Below the pieces are notes generated by a model. That model worked only from the letters and a program-made list of their open reading frames with translations, ran no database searches and was not told where the DNA came from. Both the position numbers and the translations under genes were made by a program. Positions 11,131 to 22,746 of a DNA stretch of 64,000 nt are shown here, in pieces; position 1 is the stretch's first letter, and each line of letters starts with the position of its first letter. Source of the stretch: Heterohyrax brucei (taxonomy: Eukaryota > Chordata > Mammalia > Hyracoidea > Procaviidae); contig CM053162.1 of the NCBI GenBank assembly GCA_028571685.1, forward strand, positions 45,542,851 through 45,606,850, read 5' to 3'.

Positions 11131-12410
11131 ATGAGGTCCGACAATTAAGATTGCAAACTCTTCCTAGAAAAAGTGCCACATACCTCATTGCTGAATATAT
11201 CACAGTCCCCCTCAAAGTACTCTTTGAAAGCTATGCACCACCAGCACCTAGTTCACCCTTCAAAGTAATTTTGGAATTCTTTTTCTGGAATGGCCATCAA
11301 AGCTATCGTCTGATATCCTGAATGTCATCCAAATGTCTCCCTTTCAATAAAGAAAACAGTTACCAGGAGCCAGATCAGGTGAAGAGGGACAGTACTGCAA
11401 TACAGTTATTTGTTTACTCGCTAAAAATTCCCTCACAGACAATGCCTCATGAGCTGGTACATAATTGTAATGCAAGACCCATGAGCTGTTGGAGAAAAGT
11501 TCGGGTTGTTTTTGTCTAACCATCTCATCCAGCCTTTTCAGCACTTTTCAACACTACCAAATAGTAAACTTGGTTAACTGTCCAGTTGGTACAAACTCAT
11601 AATGAACAATCCCTCTGATACCAAAACAGGTTAGGAATATCATTTAGACTCTTGATTTGGACTGATGGAAATTTTCTGATTGTGGAGAACTAGCTGACTT
11701 CCACTGTACACTTTGACACTTTGTTTCAGGGTTGTATTGGTACACCCATGTTTCATCACCAGTGATTACATGGCTCAAAACACCACCTTGTCTCTCCAAA
11801 AGGTTCTTGCAAATTTTGACTCTCTTTTACTTTTATTCATGGGTGAGCTCCTTTGGGACCATTTCTGCACACATCTTTTCACTCCAAGATTTTCAGTTAA
11901 GATTTCCGTAACTGTTTCTATATCAGTGTTTACTGGGTCTGCTACTATACTTCTCACAGTCAGCTGACAATTTTGACATACAATTTGATGAATTTTTGCA
12001 ATGTTTTTCTCAGTTCTGCTCGTTACTGGCTGCTTTGACCTCATTTCATCAGTGACTCTTTCTCTCCCCTGAGAAAAACATTTATTACATTTGTACACTG
12101 CCATTTTCTTCTTGGCATTAGTCTCATAAACTTTTAATGTCCCTGATTTCACTTCAGCTCTTGCCATGTTTAACAAGAAATTTAATGTTTGTTTGTTGCT
12201 CCAATTCAAGCTCTGATATTCTTGCAATGACACACAAAAACACACAACAATAATGAATGCCACTCAACAAGACACCGCCATGTGTTGACATAAACACAGC
12301 TGTGACCCACTGATATACAAAGGTTATGAAGCTTTACTGAATTGTTTGTACAGTGCTGTCAATGTAAGTGTATGGTTACAAGTTCGCAAACTTAATTGGC
12401 AGACCTCATA
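11131..12410 (-). mobile_element. Full-length mariner element (dead)
   Basis: 1.28 kb, the usual length of mariner elements. Ends are inverted repeats: gaggtccgacaattaaga at the left, and the reverse complement of acttaattggcagacctc at the right, each beside a TA dinucleotide (the expected target duplication). The minus strand carries a degraded transposase (separate entry). This is the intact-ended reference for the deletion derivatives at 4.3 and 50.0 kb. Confidence 0.85.
11344..12263 (-). pseudogene. Mariner transposase pseudogene
   Basis: A cut-and-paste transposase of the Tc1/mariner superfamily, split into an N-terminal open part (11,775-12,263, containing the DNA-binding region) and a C-terminal part (11,344-11,544). 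The C-terminal part keeps the family hallmark around SPDLAP. The acidic catalytic positions look lost: the position before N in the NxPAH motif is Tyr rather than Asp (HYNYVPAH), and the residue pair after SPDLAP is GN rather than the usual acidic-containing pair. Frames between the two parts are broken. Not functional. Confidence 0.8.
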
Positions 12411-12750
12411 GATACCATGACACTTCTTCCTCCCTAATTTAGCAACAAAACTTAAGGAGTATTTTATTACAAATTTCATTATACTAAATTGGCTCTTTCA
12501 AAAGCCTTCATGGAAGAAAAAACAAACAAATGTGTAATATAGGATGGATAAGGTGAAATAAAAACGTCATTACATTTTCTCAAAAATGCTGAAAGTCACA
12601 ACAAATTTGTGGGGAGAGAAATGACTTTTTGATAGAAGGCCAGGATACATGGTTAGCCATCTTAGAAAAAAAAGGGAATTTAGAGTCTCATCTTATACTG
12701 TACATCACAATAAAATCTAATTAGAAACTCTAGATTAAAACCTCTTGTTG
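12411..12750. other. Unassigned sequence
   Basis: No gene, no recognised repeat. It ends at the insertion site of the L1 3' fragment that follows. Confidence 0.5.
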
Positions 12751-13163
12751 AATAAAAAGGAGTGTACCCTGAGATCTCCACTAAAAGACCACAGTTGATG
12801 GTCCAGGGGCCTCGGCATTTCCCTGGAAGCATGGCCCCTGGCCCTGATCCTGCTCCTGTCCAGAAATCATAACGGAGGTCAACTCTTTGGACAAGAATGG
12901 ATGGGACTTGGCAAAACAGAACGATCAGATCATGTGTGCACTTTAAGGTTCTAGGCATCTATAGGATGTCATCCTGCTGACCTCTTACTGAAGGCAGGGG
13001 AGAGGGGGGAGAAAAGGGTATAGGAGATTGTTAGGAGGATATGACATGTACAGAATAGAGAGGAGGAGTGTGCTGTCACTGGGCAGGGAGAGAGGTGGGA
13101 GCTGCACATAGGCAGGCATGCAAATTTATATGAGATTGTACATTTTCACTCAGTCATAAAAAG
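12751..13163 (+). mobile_element. 5'-truncated L1 (3'UTR only)
   Basis: Same 3'UTR family as 6152-6890 ('gatctccactaaaagacc', 'gttaggaggatatgacatgt', 'tttcactcagtcataaaaag'). Flanks repeat 'cctcttgtt' (12,741-12,749 and again from about 13,169), a plausible target-site duplication. Confidence 0.82.
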
Positions 13164-13312
13164 AAATCCTCTTGTTATTAAAAGTGAAAATAATAGTTGC
13201 TCATTTACTTGATTTTATATTTATTTATTGCTTGATTTAATTTATATAAATTTATACAATATAAAAGAGAATCAACAGGAGAGAAAAAGAAATGGGAAAA
13301 ATGTAGTACTTA
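13164..13312. repeat. AT-rich low-complexity stretch
   Basis: Dominated by tta/ttta runs (for example 'atatttatttattgcttg'). No coding signal. Confidence 0.5.
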
Positions 13313-13690
13313 GGTGCTGCTGAGTAGATTCTGACTCACAGTGGCCCTGTGCACAACAGAACTAAACACTGCCTGGTTTTTGCACCACGCCCACAATCGT
13401 TTCTATGCTTAGCCCCACTGTTGCCCCACTGTGTCAATTCATCTTGTTGAGGGTCTTCTTCTTTTCCTTGACCCTCTCCTCAACTTGTCTGTCAGTTTGC
13501 TGTACTGTACAGGCTTGTGTGTTACTATGATGCTGGAAACCACGCCACCAATATTCAGATACCAGCAGGGTCACCCCTGGCAGACAGGCTCCAGCTGAGC
13601 TTCTAGAATAAGATAGACTAAGAAGGAACCAACAGTCTACCTCTGAAAAGAATTAACCAGTGAAAACCTTGTGAATAACAGTGGAACAAA
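13313..13690. mobile_element. RTE LINE, 3' end and inverted 5' end joined
   Basis: 13,313-13,480 is the antisense RTE 3' end (same sequence as the left end of the element at 5.7 kb). 13,490-13,690 is the sense-strand RTE 5' end (its reverse complement matches about 9.44-9.62 kb). The middle of the LINE is missing and the 5' piece is flipped relative to the 3' piece, the arrangement expected of twin-primed insertions. Confidence 0.7.
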
Positions 13691-13767
13691 ATGGGAGAAA
13701 CAGAAATGAATAAATATTTAACAATCTCTCACTGGGTAAAACTTTTAGATGTAATGGAAAACCCATA

Positions 13768-13932
13768 GAAAACCAAACATGTTGCCAGCTAATGGACTCT
13801 GACTCATAGAGACCCTATAGGACTGTGTAGAACTGCCCCTGTAGGGCTTTCAAGCAGCACCTGGTGGATCCCAATTGCCAACCTTTTGATTAGCAGCCAA
13901 ACTCTAACCCACTACACCATCAGGGTTTCAGA
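13768..13932 (-). mobile_element. AfroSINE (antisense)
   Basis: 'tgactcatagagaccctatag', 'cagcacctggtggatccc' and 'ccactacaccatcagggttt' are the reversed tail, body and head. Confidence 0.88.
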
Positions 13933-14209
13933 TGCAAGATGGCCTATTAAATGAAAATATATATTTTATTATGTAACAGTGAAAAGTGACATAAAACCAC
14001 CAACATAATAAAAAATGGAAGCTGAAACTAAATTGGACTAATATTTTTGATAAGTATTACAATGCGAAAAGTTTGTATAAATCCATAGAAAAAATTTAAA
14101 CCATAATAAATGAACGGGCTAGAGAAATACATTCTAAAAACTACCAGAGAAAAATGTAAATGACTTAGAAACATTTGAAAAATGTTTAATCTCACCACTA
14201 AAGAAATGC
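13933..14209 (+). mobile_element. Old L1 ORF2 fragment, left part
   Basis: A-rich sense-like L1 sequence ending 'tgtttaatctcaccacta...aagaaatgc', typical of the ORF2 C-terminal region in old L1M elements. It appears interrupted by the LTR at 14,210; L1-like sequence resumes after 14,720 (caatgttgccaagagtggga). Confidence 0.5.
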
Positions 14210-14720
14210 TGTTATGGATTGAATTATGGACCCCCCCAAAATGTACATCAACTTGGCTAGGCCATGATTCCTGGTTATTGTGTGATTGCCCATCATTTTG
14301 TCATCTGATGTGATTTTCCCATGTGTTGTGAATTCTACCTCTACAGTGTTAATAAGGCAGGATTAGATGCAGTTATATTAACAAGGCAGGACCCAACTTA
14401 CAAAATTAGATTCTATCCTGAGTCAGTCTCTTTTGAGACACAGAGAGAAGTGAACACAGAGGAAGGGGAACCTCCTGTCACCAAGAAGAACCAGGAGCAT
14501 GTGGTCCTTTGGACTGGGCCCCCATGCTGAGAAGCTCCTAGACAAACAGGATGACAAGTACCCTCCCCCAAAGCCAACAGAAAGAGAAGGCCTTTCCCTG
14601 GAACTGGGACCCTGAATTCAGACTTCTAGCCTCCTAGACTGAGAGAATAAATTTTTGTTGTTGTTAAAGCCATTCATTTATAGTATTTCTGTTACAACTG
14701 TACTAAATAACTATGACACA
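14210..14720 (+). mobile_element. MaLR-type solo LTR
   Basis: Starts TGTTATGGATTGAATTATGG and ends '...gttacaactgtactaaataactatgacaca', with 'gagagaataaattttt' carrying an AATAAA poly-A signal near the end. Same family as 28.7, 43.5 and 53.3 kb. Confidence 0.78.
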
Positions 14721-14948
14721 TTGATTAATATGGTTAACGCTTTTTGGGGGAGAAAATGTGTATTATCAATGTTGCCAAGAGTGGGAGTGAAATGGCCACT
14801 TTCTGCCTTCCTAGGGAACGACATTTGACAAGAATACTAAAATGCTCATAATTTTGTTTCAACATACTCAGTTTGAGGACACCATGCTAAGTGGAAACAC
14901 ATTTTATATATGGTTTTGGTGGTTGTTGTTGTTCAAGGATCAGGAGTC
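14721..14948 (+). mobile_element. Old L1 fragment, right part
   Basis: 'caatgttgccaagagtggga' resembles the L1 ORF2 3' region and probably continues the fragment left of the LTR. The stretch after 14,880 is unassigned. Confidence 0.4.
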
Positions 14949-15756
14949 TGTCATGTATTGAATTGTGTTCTCTCAAGAATTTGTGTAGCCAGAGTGACCA
15001 TATCGTGTGTGCGCTTTATGGTTCTACATGTCTAGAGGATGTTGTCCTACTGGCCTCTTACTAGAGGGGAGTGGAGAGAGTGGAGAGGAGGGAACAGGAG
15101 ATGGTTAAGAGGATATGACATGTACAGAATGGAAAGGAGGAGTGTGCTGTCACCAGGCAAGGAGAGCAAAAGAAGCTGCAGATAGGCGAGTATGCAAATT
15201 TAAACTGGATTGTACACTTTCACTCAATCACAGTTAAAAAAAAAAAAGATTTGTGTAGCAGTTTGGCTGGGTTATCATTCCCAGTACTGTCTGGTTGTCC
15301 TCCATTTTGTGACTTTCCTGTGTTATAAATCCTAATCTCTGCCAGTAATTAATAGGGCAAAGTTGGATTGTGTTAAAGAGGAGTAGGGTGGGACTGTAAT
15401 GGCCTTACTAAGGAAGTTTCCCGGGATGTGGCTTGCACCACCTTTTTTTCAACAAGAAACAGAAGCATAGGGAAGCAATCAGGAAGTCAGTGATGTCATA
15501 CCATCAATAAAGCAGCACCAGGAACAGACAGAATCCTTCAGACAGAGAAGTTCCTGTGCTGAGATGCTCCCAGACCAAAGAAAGAATGATGCAACACAAG
15601 GACTTTTCTCCAGAGCCAACAGGGAGTGTGTTCTCCTGGTACCGGCACTCTGAACTTGGACTTCTGGCCTAATGGACTATTAGAGCATAAATTTCTTTTT
15701 GTTAAAGCCATCCATTGGAGGTATTCCTGTTATAGCAACACTAGATGACAAACACA
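14949..15756 (+). mobile_element. MaLR-type LTR split by an L1 tail
   Basis: Begins TGTCATGTATTGAATTGTG, breaks at 14,989, resumes at 15,249 with 'tttgtgtagcagtttggctg', and ends 'cctgttatagcaacactagatgaca'. The break is filled by a 259-bp L1 3' end (next entry). AATAAA-like 'gagcataaattt' lies near the 3' end. Confidence 0.78.
14990..15248 (+). mobile_element. Short L1 3' end inserted in LTR
   Basis: Only the last part of the L1 3'UTR ('gaggatatgacatgtacaga', 'actttcactcaatcacag') plus an A-tail. The flanking atttgtgtagc at 14,979-14,989 and 15,249-15,259 is an exact 11-bp target-site duplication. Confidence 0.9.
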
Positions 15757-16544
15757 GGTTTCCAACTCAAGCTGTAGGATAATGTGCTGTTCAGTGTTGG
15801 GCTGAGGAGACCCGGAAAGTGTCTGAAGCCAAAGCAGTTTCTACAGATCAGCTGTTCCCTCTTTCCCTCACAATATCTCAGATACTGTGCAAGTCTGCAA
15901 ATCTGTCTCACACTCCACTTTGCCAACTGGCTTCTTTGGTTCATACAAGACAGGTTATCAAAGAATTCTGTTCATCATTACTTAGGAATCCAAATTCATG
16001 GAGGCTTCCTTGATGACTGTGCACTCAAGGGGAAGAAAACATCGAGAATTATGCACTGGCTCTTAAAATATCTGCCCAGGAGTGCTACATATTATTCCTA
16101 CTCACATTTCACTGGCCCAAGCAAGATGATGGCCACAACCTATTCTACAGGAGGCATGGGAGGGAATCCTATGAAATACCGAGAAGGAGAAATGGAATAT
16201 TTGTGAACAGTCCTTACGATTTCTTCACCTACATTTCAGTGTGCTTATCAGAACTTTTTGTAAATGTGAATGAAATTGAAAGTTATAACTTTGCATTAAT
16301 CTTTTCCTTTTCTTCATTAACAGATACAACACATTTATTGATAAAAAATTATACAAATAAGCATAAACCCACAGCACACATGCAACACACTGTTAAAATG
16401 CCAGTAATAAAGTTCAGATGCATCAGTTTGGCAAACACTGTTGGGGCAGAAGAGCCAATTACGCAACAAAACCAACAATGTAACAATAAGTTCCGGTGTC
16501 ATAATACATATTCTACTATAGGTATTTTACACAATCCTTGTAAC
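15757..16544. other. Ancient repeat-like and unassigned sequence
   Basis: About 16,020-16,210 ('gagaattatgcactgg', 'ctcacatttcactggccc', 'tctacaggaggcatggg') resembles an old pan-mammalian repeat also seen in part at 31.0-31.25 kb; I cannot name it. The plus-strand open frame at 15,784-16,206 crosses this repeat-like region and is not supported as a gene. The rest is unassigned. Confidence 0.4.
16533..16544. repeat. Left TSD of L1-a
   Basis: aatccttgtaac, identical to 23,744-23,755. Created by staggered nicking at L1 insertion. Confidence 0.9.
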
Positions 16545-17524
16545 ATTTATTTTTTTTATTTTTTATTATGACTGAGTGAAAAAATATGTTCCCATATAAA
16601 TTTGCATGCCCACCTATATGCAGCTTCCACTGCTCTCCCTGCCTGGTGACAGGACATTGTTCCTCTCTGCTCCATACAAGTCTCATCCACCCAACAGTCT
16701 TCTTTCTCCTCCTCTCCACTCACTCTCCTTCTTCCAGTCAGAGGTGAGCAGGATGATATCCTATAGATGCATAGAACCATAAAGTGCACCCAACATAGAG
16801 TCACTCTGCGTCACTAAGTCGAATCCCTTGCTGTCCGAAGAGTGGACCTTCATTATGATCCATGGGCAAGGGCAGCATCAGAGCCACGGGCCATGCTCCC
16901 AGGGAAACACCGAGGCCGCTGGACCATCAATTGTGGTCTTTTAGTCCAGATCTCAGTGTGCACCCCTTTTTATTCTTGTGTTGCCAGTGAGACTCAATAT
17001 TGTGAGCTACATCGTGGCTATCACTGGTGGTGGCCAGGCATTAACCAGTTCTTCTGGTCCCAAGTCGATGTAGGCACCCACTCATGTGGGTCTCTCTATC
17101 TTCCGGGTTGTCATTTTGGTCCTCGGTGAGCATCCGCTCCTGCTGAGTTGAGACCATTTGCTGTGCCCTCGAATGGCCGCTTGGCAGCTTTTAAGACCCC
17201 AGACGCCACTCACCAATGTGGGGTGCAGAGAGCCCTCTAAGCAAAACACTAGTTGTGCCAACTGGACTCGATTTCGCCTAACAGCATGGTCCCCTGCCCC
17301 CTGCACCAGCTACTCTGTCCTTGCAATATTGGGTTAAGATGGGAGGAGTACTCAAGTTATGTTGAAGTTCACTTAATATTGTTCTTGTTTCTAATGTGTG
17401 CTATCACCGATTTCAACCAACCAAATTTCTACCAACTATCTGAGCCCTCCTTCCCCTCCCTCCCCTCCCTTGCAGCCATCGGAGTCTTTTCTTCTATGCA
17501 TAAGTCTGTTTTTGAGTTCTTATC

Positions 17525-20500
17525 ATAGAGGTCTCATAAAGTATTTGTCCTTTTGTTGCTGACTACTTTCACTCAACATAATGTCTTCCAGTTGAAACCA
17601 GGTATGAGATCTTTCCTGGAATCATCGTTATTCTTTATCACTGCATAGTGCTCCATTGAGTATATATACCATAGTTTATCTATCCATTCCTCTGTTGTTG
17701 GGCATCTAGGTTGATTCCATCTTTTTCCTATTGTGGACTGTGCTGCGAGAAACATTCTTGTGCATGCCTCCGTTGGTGTAAAAGGCCTTCATTCTGTAGG
17801 ATATATTCCAAGCAGCGGAACTACTGGGTCAAATGGTATATCTAGATCCATTTTTTTAAGGAAGTGCCAGATTGCTTTCCAAAGAGGCTGGACCTTTTGC
17901 AACCCCACCGACAGTGTAGGAGAGTTCCACTTTCTCCACAGCCTCTCCAGTATTTGTTGCTTTGTGGGTTTTGGATCATGGCCAACTGTGTTGGGGTGAG
18001 ATGGTATCTCATTGTAGTTTTGATTTGAATTTCTTTAATAACTAAAGATCGTGAACATGTCTGCAGGTGTTTTTTGGCTGCCTGGATCTCCTCTTTAGAG
18101 AAGTGTCTGTCCATCTCCTTTGCCCATCACTTAATTGGAGGATTTATCTTCTTCTTATTGATATTTTGTAGTACTTCATAGATTGTGGAGATCAGGCGTC
18201 GGTCTGACACAGAGTTGCTAAATATTTTTTCCCACTCTGTAGGTGACCTTCTAACTCTTGTGATAAAGTCTTTGAATGAGCAAAAGTGTTTGATTCTTAA
18301 TAGTTCCCATTTATCTAATTTCTCTTCTGTTGATGGTGGTTCGTTTGACAAATTTTGAAGTCTGTCTACGTTGTGTATTAAAACTTCCATTGTTGTTCCT
18401 ACTTTTTCTTGGAAAAGCTTTAACTTTTTAGATTGGATATTTAGATCTTTTATCCAGTTGGAGTTGGTTTTTGTATAAGGTGTGAGATATGGATCTTCTT
18501 TCAATTTATTATAGACGGATATCGAATTTTGCCAGCACCATTTGTTGAAGAGATTGTATTATCCCCAATTTAATGTCTTAGGGCCTTTGTCGAATAACAA
18601 CTGTTCATAGGCAAATGGTGTCATCTCTGGTGTCTCAGTTCTGTTCCATTGATCGATCTATCTGTTGTACCAGTACCAGGCTGTTTTGACCACTGTGGCA
18701 GTGTAATAGGTTCTGAGGTTGGGTAGTGAGAGGCCTCCCAGTGTATTCTTTTTCTTTAGTAGTACTTTACTTATCCGGGGTTTCTTCCCTTTCCAAACAA
18801 AATTGGTGATGTCTTTCTCCATCTCATTAAAAAATGATGCTGGAGCTTGTATTGGGATTGCATTATATAAGTAGATTGCTTTGGGTAAAATAGACATTTT
18901 CACAGTGTTAAGTCTTCCTATCCATGAGCAGGGTAGGTTTTTCCATTTCTCTAAGTCTCTCTTAGTTTCTTGTAGTAAGGGCTTGTAGTTCTCTTTGTAA
19001 AGGTCTGTTATTTCTCTGGTTAGATTAATTCCTAGGTACTTTATCTTCTTGCGGGCTATAGTAAATGGTATTGATTTGATGATTTTTTCATTTACAGCCT
19101 CACTGTTGGTACAATGGAATCCTACTGATTTACTTATGTTTATCTTGTATCCTGAGACTTTGCTGAACTCTTCTCTCAGTTTCAGTAGTTTACTTATAGA
19201 TTCTTTGGGATTCTCTGCATACACAATCATATCGTCTGCAAACTGGGAGATTTTGACTTCTTCTTTGCTGACGTAGATATCCTTTATTTCTCAGTCTTGT
19301 CTAATTGCTCTGGTTAGAACTTCTATGACAATGTTGAACAGGAGAGGTGAGAGTGGGCACCCTTGTCTAGTTCCTGTTCTCAAGGGATCTTTCAGTCTCT
19401 CTCCATTGAGGATGATGCAGGCAGTTGGCTTTGTATAAATGGCCCTTACTGCGTTGAGGAATTTTCCACCTATGACTATTTTGCTAAGAGTTTTTAGCAT
19501 GAATGGGTGTTGGACTTTAGCAAATGCCTTTTCTGCATCAATGGACAAAATCAGGTGATTATTGTCTTTTGTGATATTTATGTGGTTAATCACATTAATT
19601 GCTTTTCTGATGTTGAGCCAGCCTTGCATCCCTGGTATGAATCCCACTTGGTCAGGATGGATTATTTTTTGGATATGTTGTTGTATTCTATAGGCAAGAA
19701 TTTTTTTGAAGATTTTTGCATCTAGATTCATGAATGGTATCAGTCTGTAATTCTCCTTCTTTGTTGGGTCTTTCCCTGGCTTTGGTATCAGGGTTATGCT
19801 GGCTTCATAGAATGAGTTTGGGAGTACTCCATCCCTTTCTATACTGTGAAACAGTCTCAGTAGTATTGGAGATAACTCTTCTCTAAAAGCTTGGTAGAAT
19901 TCTGCGGTGAAGCCATCTGGGCCCAGGCTTTTTTGGTTGGCAGTTTGTTTTTCAATCTCTTCCTTTGTGATGGGTTTATTAAGTTGTTCTGCTTCACCTG
20001 GTGATAATTTGGGTAGGTGATATGAATCAAGGAACTTATCCATTTCCTCTAGGTTTTCAAATTTGTTACAGTACAGTCTTTCATAGTATTCTGTTATGAT
20101 ATTTTTTATTTCTGTTGGATCTGTTGCGACCACGCCCCTCTCATTTCTAATTTCGGTTATTTGTTTCCTTTCCTGTTGTTCTTTAGTAAGTTTAGCCAGC
20201 CAGCCAAGCCAAGTTTAGCCAGTGGTTTGTCAATTTTGTTGATCTTTTCAAAAAGCCAGCTTTTGGTCTTTTCAATTGTTTCAATTGTTTTTTATTCTCT
20301 AATTCATTTAGCTCTGCTCTAATCTTTATGATCTGTTTTCTTCTATTGCCTGAGGGGTCCCTCTGTTGTTCTCTACTTGTTCAAGCTGTAGGGTTAGTTC
20401 CTTGATTTGGTTTCTTTCTTCCTTCCAGACGTGTGCATTTATGGAGACAAACAGACCTCTGAGCACTGCTTTGGCTGTATCCCATAGGTTCTGGTAGGAA

Positions 20501-21361
20501 GCGTTTTCATTCTCATTGGAATCCATGAATTTCTTTATTTCATCCTTGATTCCTGCTATAATCCATGGTTTTTTGAGCAAGATGTTTCCAAGAGTTTTTG
20601 AGCAAGCAGTTTCCAAGAGTTCCACTTTCTATGTATTTTTTTCTGCTATTGATTTTGACTTTTATGGCTTTATGATCTGAGAAGATGCTTTGCAGTAATT
20701 CAGTGGTATGGATTTTGTTGAGAATTGCATTATGTCCTAACACATGGTCAATTCCAGAGAATGTTCCACGTGCACTGAAGAAGAAGGTGTAGTTGTCCGC
20801 TGATGGGTAGAAGGTTCTGCATATATCGATGAGGTTTAGTTGGTTAATTGTGGCAATAAGGTCTTCCGCATCTTTACTCACCTTTTTTCTAGATGATCTG
20901 TCTGGTATTGAGATTGGAGTGTTGAAGTCTCCCACTATTATTGTGGAGTAATCTAACTCTTTTTTGAGTGTAGTCAGTGTTTCTTTGACATATTTAGGTG
21001 CTCTGATATCAGGTGCATAAATATTTAATATAGTTAAGTCCTGCTTGTGTACTGAAACTTTCAGCAATTAATAGTGTCCATCTTTGTCCATGATGGTGGA
21101 TTTTACATTAAAATTGATTTTGTCAGAGATTAGAATTGCCACACCTGCTCTTCTTTGTTCATTGTTAGCTTGATATATATTCTTCTATCCTTTAATTTTT
21201 AGTTTGTTCCTATCTTTAAGTCTCAAGCGAGTTTCTTGCAGGCAACATATGGATGGGTCACATCTTTTGATCCAAGATGTCACTCAATGTCTCTTTACTG
21301 GAGCAGTCAGTCCATTCACATTCAATGTAATTATTGATAGGTATGTGTTCAGTGCTGCCAT
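17525..21361 (-). pseudogene. L1-a ORF2 (endonuclease-reverse transcriptase), broken
   Basis: ORF2p nicks target DNA and reverse-transcribes L1 RNA. An ATG at 21,361 is followed by the usual N-terminus (LNVNGLTAPVKRH); the endonuclease continues in 20,540-21,067 (IDHVLGH and SDHKAIKVKI near its end). Reverse-transcriptase motifs are at 19,291-20,133 ([32 protein letters not shown]), and the FADD catalytic box is at about 19,230-19,245, just after an in-frame TGA. Further pieces lie at 18,658-19,230, 18,127-18,504 and 17,573-17,755 (near the C-terminus). At least several stops or shifts interrupt it. The inter-domain region at 20,189-20,625 also holds small duplications. Confidence 0.85.
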
Positions 21362-21794
21362 TGTGATATGTTTATTTTTGTGTTGATGTTTTCTCTGTTG
21401 TTCTTACTAGTCTGTTCTGGGACATTCTTTTTTTTGAGTTAATTTTTCACCTTCTTGAGAGCTGGTTTTCTAGTTGTTGAGACTCTTGTGTTACATTGCT
21501 TGATATGGTATGTTGCATCTTTGTTGTGCTTTACGGCTGCCCCTGAGATCCCCCTTAATAACCTATATATATAACCCAATTTCAATTACTGCTGGTATTG
21601 TCATCTTCCTCTCATCTGGAAGGACTATAATGACTGTAGTACATCCCTCTTTTTAACATGATGGCACCATAGTTTTTATAATAACCACTGTATTGTTTCT
21701 TTCAGTATTAAAGCTGTGATTGAGTTTGGAGCCTTCCCTAACTAAGTAGAATTCTGGATGATGTGTCGCTCTAAAATATAAAGTGAGTGGTTTT

Positions 21795-22746
21795 GTTCTT
21801 CTAAGCCAAAGCCAAGAACTTCTTTCAGTGTTTCTTGTAGTTTTGGTTTGGTTTGGTTTTTAGAAAGCCTCTGAGTTTCTGTTTATCTGGGAATGTCTTA
21901 ATTTTATTTTCATATTTGAAAGATAGTTTTGCAGGATATATAATTCTCAGTTGCAAGTTCTTCTCCTTTAAGGCTTTGAATGTGTCATGCCACTGTCACT
22001 GTGACAGCATGGTTTCTGCTGAGAAATCTGACGAATGTGTACAGGGTTTCTCTCTGAATATTAGTTTTGCTTTGAGTCTTGCTGCCTTTAAGAGTTGCTG
22101 CTCATGTTTCATTTTGTTAAGCTTAATTATAATATGTCTTGGAGTCTTTCTTTTGAGATCTATATTGGGTGGCATATGATATGCATCTGGGGTATCTATA
22201 TTCTCTTCCTTCATGATTTCTGGGAAGTTTTCTGTCAGCAGCTCAGCAACGATATTCTCTGTGTTCTCAGGTCTCATCCTGTTCAGGGACTCCAATTAAT
22301 CAAAGGTTGTTCCTCTTAATAGAGTCCAACATGCTTCTTAATGCTTCTTCATTTTTCTTGTTTCTTTTTTCTGATTTCTGCTCATAGACGCTGGTGTCAG
22401 TAGCTCTGTCTTCCAAGTCAGAAATTCTTTTTTCCATTTGTTCCATTCTGTTTTCTTGGCTTTGAATGGAAGTTTCTATGTCTTTGATTTCATTCTTGAT
22501 CTGTTGGATTTCAGAGTACTGGTGTTCCATCAGATCCAACAGCTTGCTTAATTTTTCATTTTGTTGTGCTGCATTTTGTATATGGTCTATAAGGGCTCTG
22601 TATATAGCCCTTTTGTACTCATCTTCTGATGATTTCAGAAGAGTTTCTTCATCTGGAAAATTCTTTTGTTGCTTTGCTTGGGAGCCTTCTGAAGCCATGG
22701 GTGAGTTCTTGTCTGCCACAAGTGTCTGTTGTTTTTTGGGTTTCAT
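21795..22746 (-). pseudogene. L1-a ORF1 (RNA-binding protein), frameshifted
   Basis: ORF1p is the L1 RNA-binding chaperone that forms the ribonucleoprotein particle with ORF2p. ATG at 22,746. The N-terminal 148 codons (to 22,300) are open and include a heptad-rich coiled coil (QIKNEIKDIETSIQSQ, RMEQMEKRISDLEDRA). A frameshift near 22,295 moves the RRM/C-terminal part to another frame (21,996-22,295, with ENTENIVAELLTENFPEIMK). Length to about 21,795 agrees with a typical ORF1 of roughly 310-320 codons. Confidence 0.8.

Noticed and set aside
15784-16206. Plus-strand 140-codon frame as a possible gene
   Set aside because: Overlaps an ancient repeat-like stretch, no domain, no splice or start context.
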